This document shows positions 9,524 to 17,607 of a DNA stretch of 64,000 bases, piece by piece. The number at the start of each line of letters is the position of its first letter. The first letter of the stretch is position 1. The notes under the pieces were generated by a model. It saw nothing but the letters and a program-made list of their open reading frames with translations, was not told where the DNA came from and made no database searches. Position numbers and translations under genes: made by a program. The stretch comes from a bacterium D16-36 (GTDB taxonomy: Bacteria; Bacillota; Clostridia; Lachnospirales; Lachnospiraceae), in assembly GCA_003611745.1 (NCBI GenBank), contig RAYF01000008.1, forward strand, positions 62,001 through 126,000, read 5' to 3'.

Positions 9524-9715
9524 ATGCCAAGTAATGCAGAGATTGCAAAAGACACGATTGAACAATTTAAAAAGATTCAGCGGTATATGGCGGCGGCAAA
9601 GAAAGAAGATGCCAAAGAAACCTATGCTATTCTGAAGGAAGAATATCTTTCGTTGAAAGCTCTGCTCAATGTGATTGGAGTGAATTTGATAGATATTGAT
9701 ATTATGAAAGAATAA
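9524..9715 (+). CDS. Small helical protein of unknown function
   Basis: A 63-residue, highly charged protein, largely predicted helix (AEIAKDTIEQFKKIQRYMAA, then a second helix around EEYLSLKALL). There is no cysteine, signal peptide or transmembrane segment. GGGAGG lies eight bases upstream of the ATG, a promoter-like sequence lies ahead, and a strong hairpin follows 16 bases after the stop, so it looks like a real single-gene transcription unit. I do not recognise the family. Confidence 0.65.
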   Translation: MPSNAEIAKDTIEQFKKIQRYMAAAKKEDAKETYAILKEEYLSLKALLNVIGVNLIDIDIMKE

Positions 9716-9731
9716 AGGGAAACAGCAGGCA

Positions 9732-9764
9732 GGGCGTAAGTTATTTAATAAATAACTTACGCCC
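9732..9764 (+). terminator. Perfect 16-bp hairpin after the 63-residue gene
   Basis: Arms at 9732-9747 and 9749-9764 pair without mismatch (GGGCGTAAGTTATTTA and its complement). The sequence after it (TTGTTG) is only moderately T-rich, so termination is probable rather than certain. Confidence 0.7.
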
Positions 9765-10046
9765 TTGTTGCGGTGCATAGTGGGAGAAACTCATGCTTTG
9801 CCTCTGGGATTTTGTCGTGAATGTTGACAGTTTTATATGCCTGTATTACTGGATTTTTATTAAAAATGCATAAAAATTGTCACAGCTTATTCATAAAATA
9901 TTCATAATTTTGTGATAAACTTAATTTTTGTATCATAGTAGAGTGTAATGTAATTTGCGTTTATATATGCAGGTATGGCAGCAGGGTATTTGACTTTGTA
10001 CATGGCCCTAAGAGGCTGTGCAGCAGGCATAGAAGAGAGGTTAATT
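9765..10046. other. Intergenic region ahead of the HtrA-like gene
   Basis: About 280 bases with no convincing gene. It contains two ATTCATAA direct repeats (near 9890-9907) flanked by TGTCACAG and TTTTGTGATA, i.e. widely spaced TCACA/TGTGA half-sites like those near the two-component system. A weak promoter candidate follows (TTGTGA 9910-9915, 17 bases, TCATAG 9933-9938). An in-frame ATG at 9975 could extend the HtrA-like protein, but lacks a ribosome binding site. Confidence 0.35.
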
Positions 10047-11324
10047 ATGTTTCATGGGAAAAAAGAGGAAGATACCGTGGCTTCGAGGGAAAAAAGGAAT
10101 CAGTTTATCAGGGAACAGGTTCGCCCCCAGAAAAAAAGGCAGGTCGTTTTATGGTTAAAACGTCTGACGGTTCTGGTGGCATCAGCCTGTATCTTCGGGG
10201 CGATTGCCGGTGGTGTGATTATTTTTGTGGAAAATCATTTTTCGAAGCCGGAAGAAGAAGTGGAACTTGGGAGACTGGCTTCCAGCCTGCCGGAGACACC
10301 GGCACTATCAGAGGAGCCGGAACCGACCGCAACAAACGGGACTGTTGAGGGAAAAGAAATCACACTAAGCCGGATTGATAAAATATCACAGCGTCTGGCA
10401 GCAGTGGGAGCTAAACTAGATGTTTCACTGGTTGGTGTGAAGGCAAAAAGTGGGGCTAATGACTGGCTGGAAGGTAAAGCAAACAGCCAGACAGTAGAAT
10501 ATGGGCTGCTGGTACAGGAGACGACTAATTTTTATTATATATTGACGACATGTAATGCTGTTCAGGGGCAGGGCACAGTAACAGTACAGCTTTTAGATGA
10601 CACTACTGTGGACGGGGCAGTGCTGGGGTGTGATACACGGCTTAATATGGCAATAGTCCGCATGAAAAAGTCCCAGATAGAGGAGAGTATTTTGGCGCAG
10701 ATGGCAGTTGCGCAGCTTGGAAATGGGATAGGGATGCTTGAGGGGACGAATGTTATTGCGGTTGGGTGCCCGAATGGGGTGCTGCGGTCGGTAGTGGCAG
10801 GCAGGATTACAAATGATTCTGTCAGGGCTTCCGTTACGGACGGTGAGGTGCAGTTGTATTGTACGGACATTCCCTATGCGGAACACAGCAATGGGGTTGT
10901 AGTGAATATAAGGGGAACGGTTGTTGGGATCCTAACAACAGATTTTACGGAAAAGACGGGAGAGATGGGGCTATCTTTTATTAAATTGTCCGGTGTCGTG
11001 CCGGTTATGGAATTGCTGCAGAAGAAAAAAAGTGCGCCTCATCTTGGCATAGAAGGCACCAGCTTAAGTGTTACGGTAGCAAAAGCACATCATCTGGATG
11101 TAGGGGCTTATGTTACAGAAGTCCATGCAGGTTCGCCGGCATATGAGGGCGGAATGAGGGTGGCAGATGTTATTACCAAGGTAGATAACACCGCCATTTC
11201 CAGTATGGTTGACCTCTATCAGGAATTGCTGAAGAAAAAATCCGGGGACACTGTTGTCTATTCTGTCAGCAGGAGGTCGGGAAAGAAAAAAATCAGGAAG
11301 GAGCTAAGAATAAAGCTGGGATGA
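10047..11324 (+). CDS. HtrA-like membrane protein with a degenerate protease site
   Basis: A 425-residue protein: a basic cytoplasmic N-terminus, one transmembrane segment (about 40-61), an extracytoplasmic trypsin-like domain (about 150-305) and a PDZ domain (about 330-415, with VTEVHAGSPAYEGGM). This is the DegP/HtrA plan. Aligning by eye, the catalytic His position reads Asn170 (ILTTCNAV where ILTNNHVV is usual), the Asp position reads Asn200 (RLNMAIV where TDLAV is usual), and only Ser281 remains, in AEHSNGV instead of GNSGGP. It is therefore probably not an active serine protease but a binding or sensing protein at the envelope. The start at ATG 10047 has AGAGAGG six bases upstream. Confidence 0.8.
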   Translation: MFHGKKEEDTVASREKRNQFIREQVRPQKKRQVVLWLKRLTVLVASACIFGAIAGGVIIFVENHFSKPEEEVELGRLASSLPETPALSEEPEPTATNGTVEGKEITLSRIDKISQRLAAVGAKLDVSLVGVKAKSGANDWLEGKANSQTVEYGLLVQETTNFYYILTTCNAVQGQGTVTVQLLDDTTVDGAVLGCDTRLNMAIVRMKKSQIEESILAQMAVAQLGNGIGMLEGTNVIAVGCPNGVLRSVVAGRITNDSVRASVTDGEVQLYCTDIPYAEHSNGVVVNIRGTVVGILTTDFTEKTGEMGLSFIKLSGVVPVMELLQKKKSAPHLGIEGTSLSVTVAKAHHLDVGAYVTEVHAGSPAYEGGMRVADVITKVDNTAISSMVDLYQELLKKKSGDTVVYSVSRRSGKKKIRKELRIKLG

Positions 11325-11329
11325 CACGG

Positions 11330-11375
11330 CCTTTTAGGCACTATTAAAAGTCATTTTTTAACAGCGCCTAAAAGG
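11330..11375. other. 10-bp inverted repeat between convergent genes
   Basis: CCTTTTAGGC (11330-11339) and GCCTAAAAGG (11366-11375) pair perfectly around a 26-base loop. The right arm is inside the last codons of the minus-strand aminotransferase. Its position between two convergent genes suggests a shared terminator, but no proper T-run follows on either strand. Confidence 0.4.
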
Positions 11376-12451
11376 ACATCTAACAGTGCATCGTTATCCC
11401 CACGGTTCATAAAGCAGAAACGGATATATTTGTTGTCAAGGAATGGAAAAGAAGAGCAGTTGCGTATCATAAAACCTTTTCGGATAGCTAAGTCAAATAA
11501 ATCCTCGCTGCTGATATCTTCCTGAAGGATACGTAACAGAATAAAGTTGGCATGGGGCGGATAGTATTTGAGGGCAGGGCAGCTATCGAGTACTGTACAG
11601 ATTCTTGCGCGTTCTGTAGAAATCAGCCTCTTTGTATCTTCAATATAGCGTTCATCTGTAAACATGATTTCTCCCGCAATTGCAGCAAGGGAATTAATCG
11701 TCCATGGGTTTTTGAAGCTGTCCATTTCACGCATCAGCTTGCGGTTTCCGCAGACTGCATAGCCCAGGCGGAGGCCGGGAGCGGCAAAGAATTTGGAGAT
11801 CCCGCGCAGGATAATGATATTGTTATAATATTCTGTTAATGGGATGGATGTGATTTCGGGGTAGCTTTCTGAAAATTCTACATACGTTTCATCTACCATG
11901 ACAAATGTTCCATTTTCTTTACAGCAGTCCAATATATTCCTCATCGTTTTTCTTGTAATCTGTGAGGATGTCGGATTGTTTGGGTTGCAGATAACAAGCA
12001 GATCTGTGTCCGGCGTCAGCGTCTTAAACAGTGCGTTTTCATTCAGCAGGAAGTCTTCTGATTCGCGAAGGCGGAAATAGTGGCAGCGGCCGCCGCCCAT
12101 TGAAATTTCGTGTTCATATTCTGAGTAGGTGGGGCCGATAAGAAGTGCCTTTTTTGGGTGAAGGAGCTGGATTACCAGCGAAATTAGTTCTGTAGAGCCA
12201 TTGCCGACCAGAATATCCTGATAATCTGCTTTGATATACGCTGAAATCGCTTTTCTAAGGGCAGTATATTCCCTGTCTGGATAGGTTGAGATGGCGTCAA
12301 TGTGTAAAGGAAGTTCTTCCCTCAGTTTGTAAGAAATGCCAAGCGGGTTTACATTGGCAGAAAAACTGGTAATAGTTTCTTTTTTGATCCCATATATTTT
12401 TTCAATTTTTTCTAAATCACTTCCATGGAAATGCTCTTTTTGTTCAATCAT
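11351..12451 (-). CDS. PLP-dependent class I/II aminotransferase, CobD/HisC-like
   Basis: A 366-residue fold-type I PLP enzyme. The N-terminus HGSDLEKIEKIYG...FSANVNPLGIS is typical of CobD (threonine-phosphate decarboxylase) and the related HisC. Expected residues are visible: N157 in CNPNNPT, D187 in VDETY, the PLP lysine K220 in GISKFFAAPGLRLGY, and R228. There is no cobalamin or histidine gene nearby, so the substrate cannot be named. The start ATG at 12451 has AAGGAG upstream and overlaps the end of the ribbon-helix-helix gene by eight bases, so it is the last gene of a three-gene minus-strand operon. Confidence 0.8.
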   Translation of the reverse strand: MIEQKEHFHGSDLEKIEKIYGIKKETITSFSANVNPLGISYKLREELPLHIDAISTYPDREYTALRKAISAYIKADYQDILVGNGSTELISLVIQLLHPKKALLIGPTYSEYEHEISMGGGRCHYFRLRESEDFLLNENALFKTLTPDTDLLVICNPNNPTSSQITRKTMRNILDCCKENGTFVMVDETYVEFSESYPEITSIPLTEYYNNIIILRGISKFFAAPGLRLGYAVCGNRKLMREMDSFKNPWTINSLAAIAGEIMFTDERYIEDTKRLISTERARICTVLDSCPALKYYPPHANFILLRILQEDISSEDLFDLAIRKGFMIRNCSSFPFLDNKYIRFCFMNRGDNDALLDVLLGAVKK

Positions 12452-12710
12452 AATAATCTCCTTTTCTGCTCCGCACCGCCTCGGACAGCAAATACTCAAT
12501 CTGGCCATTGATGGAGCGGAAATCGTCTTCCGCCCATTTTGCCAGTTCATTCCAGAGGGAAGGGGAGAGGCGCAGCAGTACCTGCTTTTTTGCCTTTTCC
12601 TTCTCTTTTACGCTTTTTTCTCTTTTTTTAATATCCTGCTCAAGTTGTTCCAGCTGTTTTATGCGTTCCCTCAGCTTGGCTTCTTTTGCAGCAATTTCTT
12701 TTTCTTCCAT
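12444..12710 (-). CDS. Ribbon-helix-helix (Arc-like) DNA-binding protein with coiled-coil N-terminus
   Basis: An 88-residue protein. Residues 1-43 are almost wholly charged and heptad-like (EAKLRERIKQLEQLEQDIKK), a likely coiled coil. Residues 44-82 (QVLLRLSPSLWNELAKWAEDDFRSINGQIEYLLSEAV) fit the beta-strand plus two-helix plan of Arc/MetJ repressors. It could be the autoregulator of its operon, whose promoter carries a dyad at 13718-13736; that link is inference. It ends inside the start of the aminotransferase gene and begins 27 bases after the SPFH gene. Confidence 0.75.
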   Translation of the reverse strand: MEEKEIAAKEAKLRERIKQLEQLEQDIKKREKSVKEKEKAKKQVLLRLSPSLWNELAKWAEDDFRSINGQIEYLLSEAVRSRKGDYYD

Positions 12711-12736
12711 TTATGGCCTCATTTTCTATATGCAAA

Positions 12737-13687
12737 TTAGTAAAGCGAACCGCTGTTTATAATAGGCTGTGCTTCCTGATGACCGCAGAGGACTACCAGC
12801 AGATTACTTACCATGGCGGCTTTTCTCTCGTCATCCAATACAACTACCTGCTGCTCGTCTAATTTTTCCAGTGCCATTTCCACCATACCTACAGCACCTT
12901 CTACAATTTTTTTTCTAGCTGAAATAATAGCGGCGGCTTGCTGTCTCTGGAGCATAGCAGCGGCAATTTCTTCTGCATATGACAGATGGGTAATACGTAC
13001 TTCCTCAATTAATATGCCCGCTTCTAATGTCCTTTCTTCCAATGCCTGTTTCATGCTGTCTGCAATTTCCTGGCTGCTGCCCCGCAGGGTTTTTTCGTGC
13101 CCACTTTCTTCTCCTTCATCCAGCAAATCATAGGGATAGAGCCTGGAAATATGGCGGATAACGGAATCACACTGGATGGAAAGAAAGGTATGGTAATTTT
13201 CTACATTTAAAATAGCTTTGGTGGGATTTATTACCTTCCATACTACAATAGCGCCTATAATAATAGGGTTTCCCAATTCATCATTTACTTTCTGCTGCTG
13301 GTTGTTTAAAGTCATTGTCTTAAGGGAGATTTTCTTTTTGACTGTCCCATTCTTTTCCCTCCCCGGTGCCATACAGGAGGCAAAGGGGTTCGTGTAATAA
13401 AATCCTTCCTGTTTGATCGTTCCGTAATATTTTCCAAATAGTGTCAGGACAAGAGCCTCATTTGGATTGAGAATATGGAAGCCGTTACACATAATTGATA
13501 ATACTATAACAAGGATAATGCCCAGAGCTATCAGTATGTTGTCTGTAGGGCTGCTGGCAAGATAGTAGCTGGCAGCAAAACAAAGCGTAGCTATTATGTA
13601 TCCTGCAATAATCATAACAAGCATTTTAAAACCATTGTTGTTGGTGATTACTTTTTCTTCAATTTCTTTCTTGATTGTCTTTTCCAT
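12737..13687 (-). CDS. SPFH/band 7 domain membrane protein
   Basis: A 316-residue protein with two N-terminal transmembrane helices (about 20-42 and 50-68) and then an SPFH (stomatin/prohibitin/flotillin-type) domain: ILNPNEALVLTLFGKYYGTIKQEGFYYTNPF, later ...SVIRHISRLY... and an alanine- and glutamate-rich helix AAAMLQRQQAAAIISARKKIVEGA. SPFH proteins form large oligomers in membrane microdomains and often scaffold proteases. ATG 13687 has GGAGGA seven bases upstream; the frame stays open to 13750 but the extension covers the promoter. It is the first gene of the operon. Confidence 0.85.
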   Translation of the reverse strand: MEKTIKKEIEEKVITNNNGFKMLVMIIAGYIIATLCFAASYYLASSPTDNILIALGIILVIVLSIMCNGFHILNPNEALVLTLFGKYYGTIKQEGFYYTNPFASCMAPGREKNGTVKKKISLKTMTLNNQQQKVNDELGNPIIIGAIVVWKVINPTKAILNVENYHTFLSIQCDSVIRHISRLYPYDLLDEGEESGHEKTLRGSSQEIADSMKQALEERTLEAGILIEEVRITHLSYAEEIAAAMLQRQQAAAIISARKKIVEGAVGMVEMALEKLDEQQVVVLDDERKAAMVSNLLVVLCGHQEAQPIINSGSLY

Positions 13688-13717
13688 GTCAGATTCCTCC
13701 TTTTTTACAATTGTATG

Positions 13718-13736
13718 TGATATCGTTTTGATATCA
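13718..13736. promoter_or_regulatory. Operator-like dyad TGATATC-N5-GATATCA
   Basis: Seven-base perfect arms at 13718-13724 and 13730-13736. It lies immediately downstream of the -10 of the SPFH operon promoter, at about the transcription start, where a bound repressor would block initiation. The ribbon-helix-helix protein of the same operon is the obvious candidate ligand. Confidence 0.5.
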
Positions 13737-13738
13737 TT

Positions 13739-13767
13739 ATAATATAACATCCTGCTTTCTTTGTCAA
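13739..13767 (-). promoter_or_regulatory. Sigma-A promoter of the SPFH operon
   Basis: On the minus strand: a perfect TTGACA (13762-13767), a 17-base spacer and TATTAT (13739-13744). It lies about 52 bases upstream of the ATG of the SPFH gene. Confidence 0.75.
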
Positions 13768-13875
13768 GTCACTATAGTATACATTTCACTATAAATGCAG
13801 AGCCTGTTCCCTTTTTTAATGTCAGGATTTATGTTGCCCTGAAAACTGATTTCCGTGAAATGCTACAGCCGGTTC

Positions 13876-13905
13876 TTGAAAGATGGGGGTAAAAAGTGTT
13901 ATACT
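13876..13905 (+). promoter_or_regulatory. Sigma-A promoter of the DUF5717 cluster
   Basis: TTGAAA (13876-13881), an 18-base spacer and TATACT (13900-13905), about 80 bases ahead of the ATG at 13987. Between this promoter and the divergent SPFH promoter lies a 20-base sequence (13839-13858) that recurs at 26778-26797 with one change. Confidence 0.6.
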
Positions 13906-13986
13906 ACTAATAATTGCACCCAAAGATGAATAAGGTGCGAAACGTTTCGAAGAATATCAGACTATAAAATACATTCGGGAGGCTCT

Positions 13987-16900
13987 ATGAGAGAAAAAAT
14001 CAATCAGGCGGCGAAAGGCATATTTAAATATAGTATATCCCCCCTGTATTTTGCAGCACAGGAGATTCATATTGACGTGAATGCCGGAGAATCGGTGGAA
14101 GGCGTGTTTGAGGTTTCTGACAGGACGGGGGAGCCTATACGCAGTGCTGTCAGCACGGACTGCCATTTTCTGGAATTTAAGGAAGACTTTTTTCAGGGCG
14201 ATGTCAACAAAGTCCGATATATCTTTCATGGGGAAACACTGCTGCCGGGAGACACAATCAAGGGGAGCATTCTTGTTATTTCCGAGTGCGGTACAAAAAG
14301 GCTGCCATTTTCTGCATCTGTAGGAGTTCCCTGCTGTGAGGTACCAAGCGGCAAGATTCGGGATTTGTTTCATTTTACCAATCTTGCGAGGGAGAAATCT
14401 GAGGAAGCGGCAGCACTGTTCCGTAACGAGCATTTTGAAGAAGTATTTTTATATCGTGATAATGTAAATATTGCACTTTACCGCGGCCTGTCAAAAGGGA
14501 GCAGCAAAGGGATGGCGATGGAGGAGTTTTTGATTGCAATCCATAAAAAGCTGCCAATTCAGTTATCTGTGAATAAAAATAGTTTTCACTATACAGACTG
14601 CAGCCGTAGATTTACAGATAAATTTATTATAACGAAGAATAACTGGGGGTTTGGCGAATACCACATTAAGTCTGACAATGATTTTATTGTGCCGGAACAT
14701 AAAATTATCTGGACAGATAATTTTGCCGGGAATACATACTCCATGCCGTTTTTGGTAGATACAGAAAGGATGCTTCCTGGCAGGAATTATGCGAGGATTA
14801 CGGTCTCAACGGTCCGCCAGAAATTAGAGATTACGATAATTGCTGATAAGACTGGCGCAGACCATGATATGGTATGTATAAGGAAAAATGAGCAGAGGAA
14901 CCAGTACCAGCTGATGCATTTGTATCTGGAATTTTGTATGGGCCATATTACGAGTGGGGAGTATCTCCGCAATGTGGGGGATATCGTGTACACAATGGAA
15001 AAGGAGGAAATGCCATTAGTGACACAGTTATTCCGCATTCATCTTGGCATTATGGAGCATAGGGAGCCGATGGTGAAAAGCGGCTTAGCCTTTCTGGAGA
15101 CACAGGCAGAGAGGCTAAAGGAGACAGACGCCGTGTTATATTGTGCATATGAATATCTTCGCGGGCTCTGGGCAGATGATGATGCGGTAATTGAGCAGTG
15201 TGTCAGCGCGATTGAGGAGTACCGTAATAAGGACCGTGGAAACTGGAAGTATCTCTGGTTCCTTCTGTACCTCTCCCCGTCTTACCAGTCGGAGCGCAGG
15301 AAATACGAAGATATTATAAAGCAGTTGGAGATGGGGTGCCACAGTCCGATATTATTTCTGGAAGTATGCAGCATTTTAAATGATACGCCGGAGTTTTTGG
15401 CGGAGCTGACAAAGGGGCTGTGTGAGGCAGTCCACTGGGGTTGCAAACAGAAGTTTTTGACAAAAGAGGCAGCTATGCGGTACAGTTATCTGGCAGGGAA
15501 ATTAAGGGATTACTCCGATGTGGTGCGCCGGGATTTATGCAGTTTTTATGAACAATTTGGCGGCGAGGACATTCTGATATCCATTTGCAAGCTCCTGATG
15601 CTTGGGCAGCTTACAGGGAAGGATGTGTTCCGCTGGTACAATCTGGGCGTAGAGCATAACCTGAAGCTGACAGATTTATATGAGTACTATATGTATTCAA
15701 TTGATGAAAATCAGGAAGTTGAACTTAAGGACAGTACGCTTTTATATTTTTTGTATGATAACCATCTTACGGTAAACAAAAAGGCGATGCTGTATGCTTA
15801 TGTGATACGTAACAAATCCAGCCTTGGGGAGATTTATAAAGCATACCGCCCGGTGATGGAAGAATTTACGCTGCGCCAGCTCTCATCAGGAAGGATAAGC
15901 AGCAACATGGCGGTTTTGTATGAAGAATTTATCCGTGAAAAATGCATGAATGAGCAGTTGGAAAAACAGCTTCCGGCAGTTATGTTCTGCCATGAAGTCC
16001 TCTGCGAAAATCCGGATATTATCGGTGTCTATGTCACACACCGGGAACTGAAGGGGGAGGAATTTGTGCCATTTCAGAACGGGAGGGCAGTAATCCGCAT
16101 CTTTACAGGAAATTACCAGATCTTCCTTGCAGATAAAATGGATAACCGATATGCGTCTTCGATTGATTATACAGTGAATAAGCTGCTTCATCTGGATCAT
16201 CTGGCAAAAAAATGTTTAGAAAAGAATGGGGATGACTACCGCCTGCTGTTGTACCTTTATGACAAGGCGGAACGGATGAACCAGCATGGCAAGGATGTGA
16301 TGGATATCCGCAGGCGTGTGCTGGAGATACCTAATTTGAGCAGTTATCACTACAAAAAGGCATTTTGTTCACTGGTACGTTATTATTATGATAACTTTGA
16401 AGGTGAGCTGCTGGACGCCACGCTGGAGCGTCTGGACTGGGAGCTTGTCAATCCGGCCGACCGCCTGCAATTTGTGGAATACTGTGCTGTGCGGCGGTTC
16501 TTTGACAAAGCGATGGAAGGGATTGCACGGTTTGGATATGATAAAATAGATGGGAAGAGACTGTTAAAAATATCGTCTGATACGTTTGGGAGAAAGATTG
16601 ACGAGGAAGATGCATGGCTTGTGAAGCTGGCATGGCATATCTTTGAGACAGGGAATTTTGATGAAAAGATGATGTGCTATCTCTGCCGCTATTATTCCGG
16701 CAACCTTCATGAGATGGTGCAGATTTGGAAATATGCCAAGGGATTCCAGATTGACATGGCTGATTTTTCGGAGCGCATTCTGGCACAGGTGGTGTTTTCG
16801 GAAGAGATGGCGCCGGAAGCATATGAGGTCTTTTTTGATTATTATGTTTCAGGGAAGGACAAGCGGCTGATATGGGCATTTATGAAGTTTATCGCATATA

Positions 16901-17541
16901 AATATATGGTGCATGGATGGATGGTTCCTAGCAAGGTGTTTCCTTATTTTTATAAAGAGGTTCAGGTTCAGGATAATATATTCTGCCTTGTGGCTGTGTT
17001 AAAATTTCTCAGCCAGAAAAAAGAACTAACAAAAGAAGAAATGCGTTTTGCGGATTATAATATTAATAAATTATATGAAAAGAGGATGGTATTTCCTTTT
17101 TTCAGGGATTTTTATGGGAAACTGTCCCTGCCAATACATATTCTGGATGAATGCTATGTGGAATATACTGCGAATCCGGAGTATGAAGTAAGGATTCATT
17201 ATCTAATTTCTTCAGGTTATGAGGGGGGAGAGTTTGTGACAGAGACGATGCGTGATATTTTTTATGGAATACGTGTCAAGGAATTTGTGCTTTTTCAGGA
17301 CGAGATTCTGCAGTACTATATTTCGGAGCTGCGTCCGGAAGGCGAAGTGATTACAAAAAGTGTAAGCGTCAGGTTTGATGAGACGATGGATAATGAAAGA
17401 ATCAGCAGCCGTTACCATCTGTTGAACCTTATGATGATTGCCCAGGAAATGAATGATGAGAGTACGCTGATTGACTTGATGAAAGAATATGTGGAGACGA
17501 ACGAAAGTGTCAAAATGCTTTTTGGACCGCTGGATAACTGA
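13987..17541 (+). CDS. Large DUF5717-like protein of unknown function
   Basis: A 1184-residue protein without signal peptide or transmembrane segment. Residues from about 15 to 115 (YFAAQEIHIDVNAGESVEGVF and following) look like an Ig-like beta-sandwich, and a second beta-rich region runs to about 300. The remaining 850 residues are mostly helices rich in Tyr, Leu and Glu in a TPR-like or solenoid pattern. I recognise it as the DUF5717 type from Lachnospiraceae genomes; this is from memory, not a search. GGAGG lies ahead of the ATG. It heads a cluster with an Hsp70/actin-like protein, a TPR protein and a coiled-coil membrane protein, and probably acts as a cytoplasmic scaffold. Confidence 0.7.
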   Translation: MREKINQAAKGIFKYSISPLYFAAQEIHIDVNAGESVEGVFEVSDRTGEPIRSAVSTDCHFLEFKEDFFQGDVNKVRYIFHGETLLPGDTIKGSILVISECGTKRLPFSASVGVPCCEVPSGKIRDLFHFTNLAREKSEEAAALFRNEHFEEVFLYRDNVNIALYRGLSKGSSKGMAMEEFLIAIHKKLPIQLSVNKNSFHYTDCSRRFTDKFIITKNNWGFGEYHIKSDNDFIVPEHKIIWTDNFAGNTYSMPFLVDTERMLPGRNYARITVSTVRQKLEITIIADKTGADHDMVCIRKNEQRNQYQLMHLYLEFCMGHITSGEYLRNVGDIVYTMEKEEMPLVTQLFRIHLGIMEHREPMVKSGLAFLETQAERLKETDAVLYCAYEYLRGLWADDDAVIEQCVSAIEEYRNKDRGNWKYLWFLLYLSPSYQSERRKYEDIIKQLEMGCHSPILFLEVCSILNDTPEFLAELTKGLCEAVHWGCKQKFLTKEAAMRYSYLAGKLRDYSDVVRRDLCSFYEQFGGEDILISICKLLMLGQLTGKDVFRWYNLGVEHNLKLTDLYEYYMYSIDENQEVELKDSTLLYFLYDNHLTVNKKAMLYAYVIRNKSSLGEIYKAYRPVMEEFTLRQLSSGRISSNMAVLYEEFIREKCMNEQLEKQLPAVMFCHEVLCENPDIIGVYVTHRELKGEEFVPFQNGRAVIRIFTGNYQIFLADKMDNRYASSIDYTVNKLLHLDHLAKKCLEKNGDDYRLLLYLYDKAERMNQHGKDVMDIRRRVLEIPNLSSYHYKKAFCSLVRYYYDNFEGELLDATLERLDWELVNPADRLQFVEYCAVRRFFDKAMEGIARFGYDKIDGKRLLKISSDTFGRKIDEEDAWLVKLAWHIFETGNFDEKMMCYLCRYYSGNLHEMVQIWKYAKGFQIDMADFSERILAQVVFSEEMAPEAYEVFFDYYVSGKDKRLIWAFMKFIAYKYMVHGWMVPSKVFPYFYKEVQVQDNIFCLVAVLKFLSQKKELTKEEMRFADYNINKLYEKRMVFPFFRDFYGKLSLPIHILDECYVEYTANPEYEVRIHYLISSGYEGGEFVTETMRDIFYGIRVKEFVLFQDEILQYYISELRPEGEVITKSVSVRFDETMDNERISSRYHLLNLMMIAQEMNDESTLIDLMKEYVETNESVKMLFGPLDN

Positions 17542-17607
17542 TAACAGGCTGCGGGGATAATTTATTCACGAAAAGGCATGGAACTTGACGATACAGGAGG
17601 ACAGACG

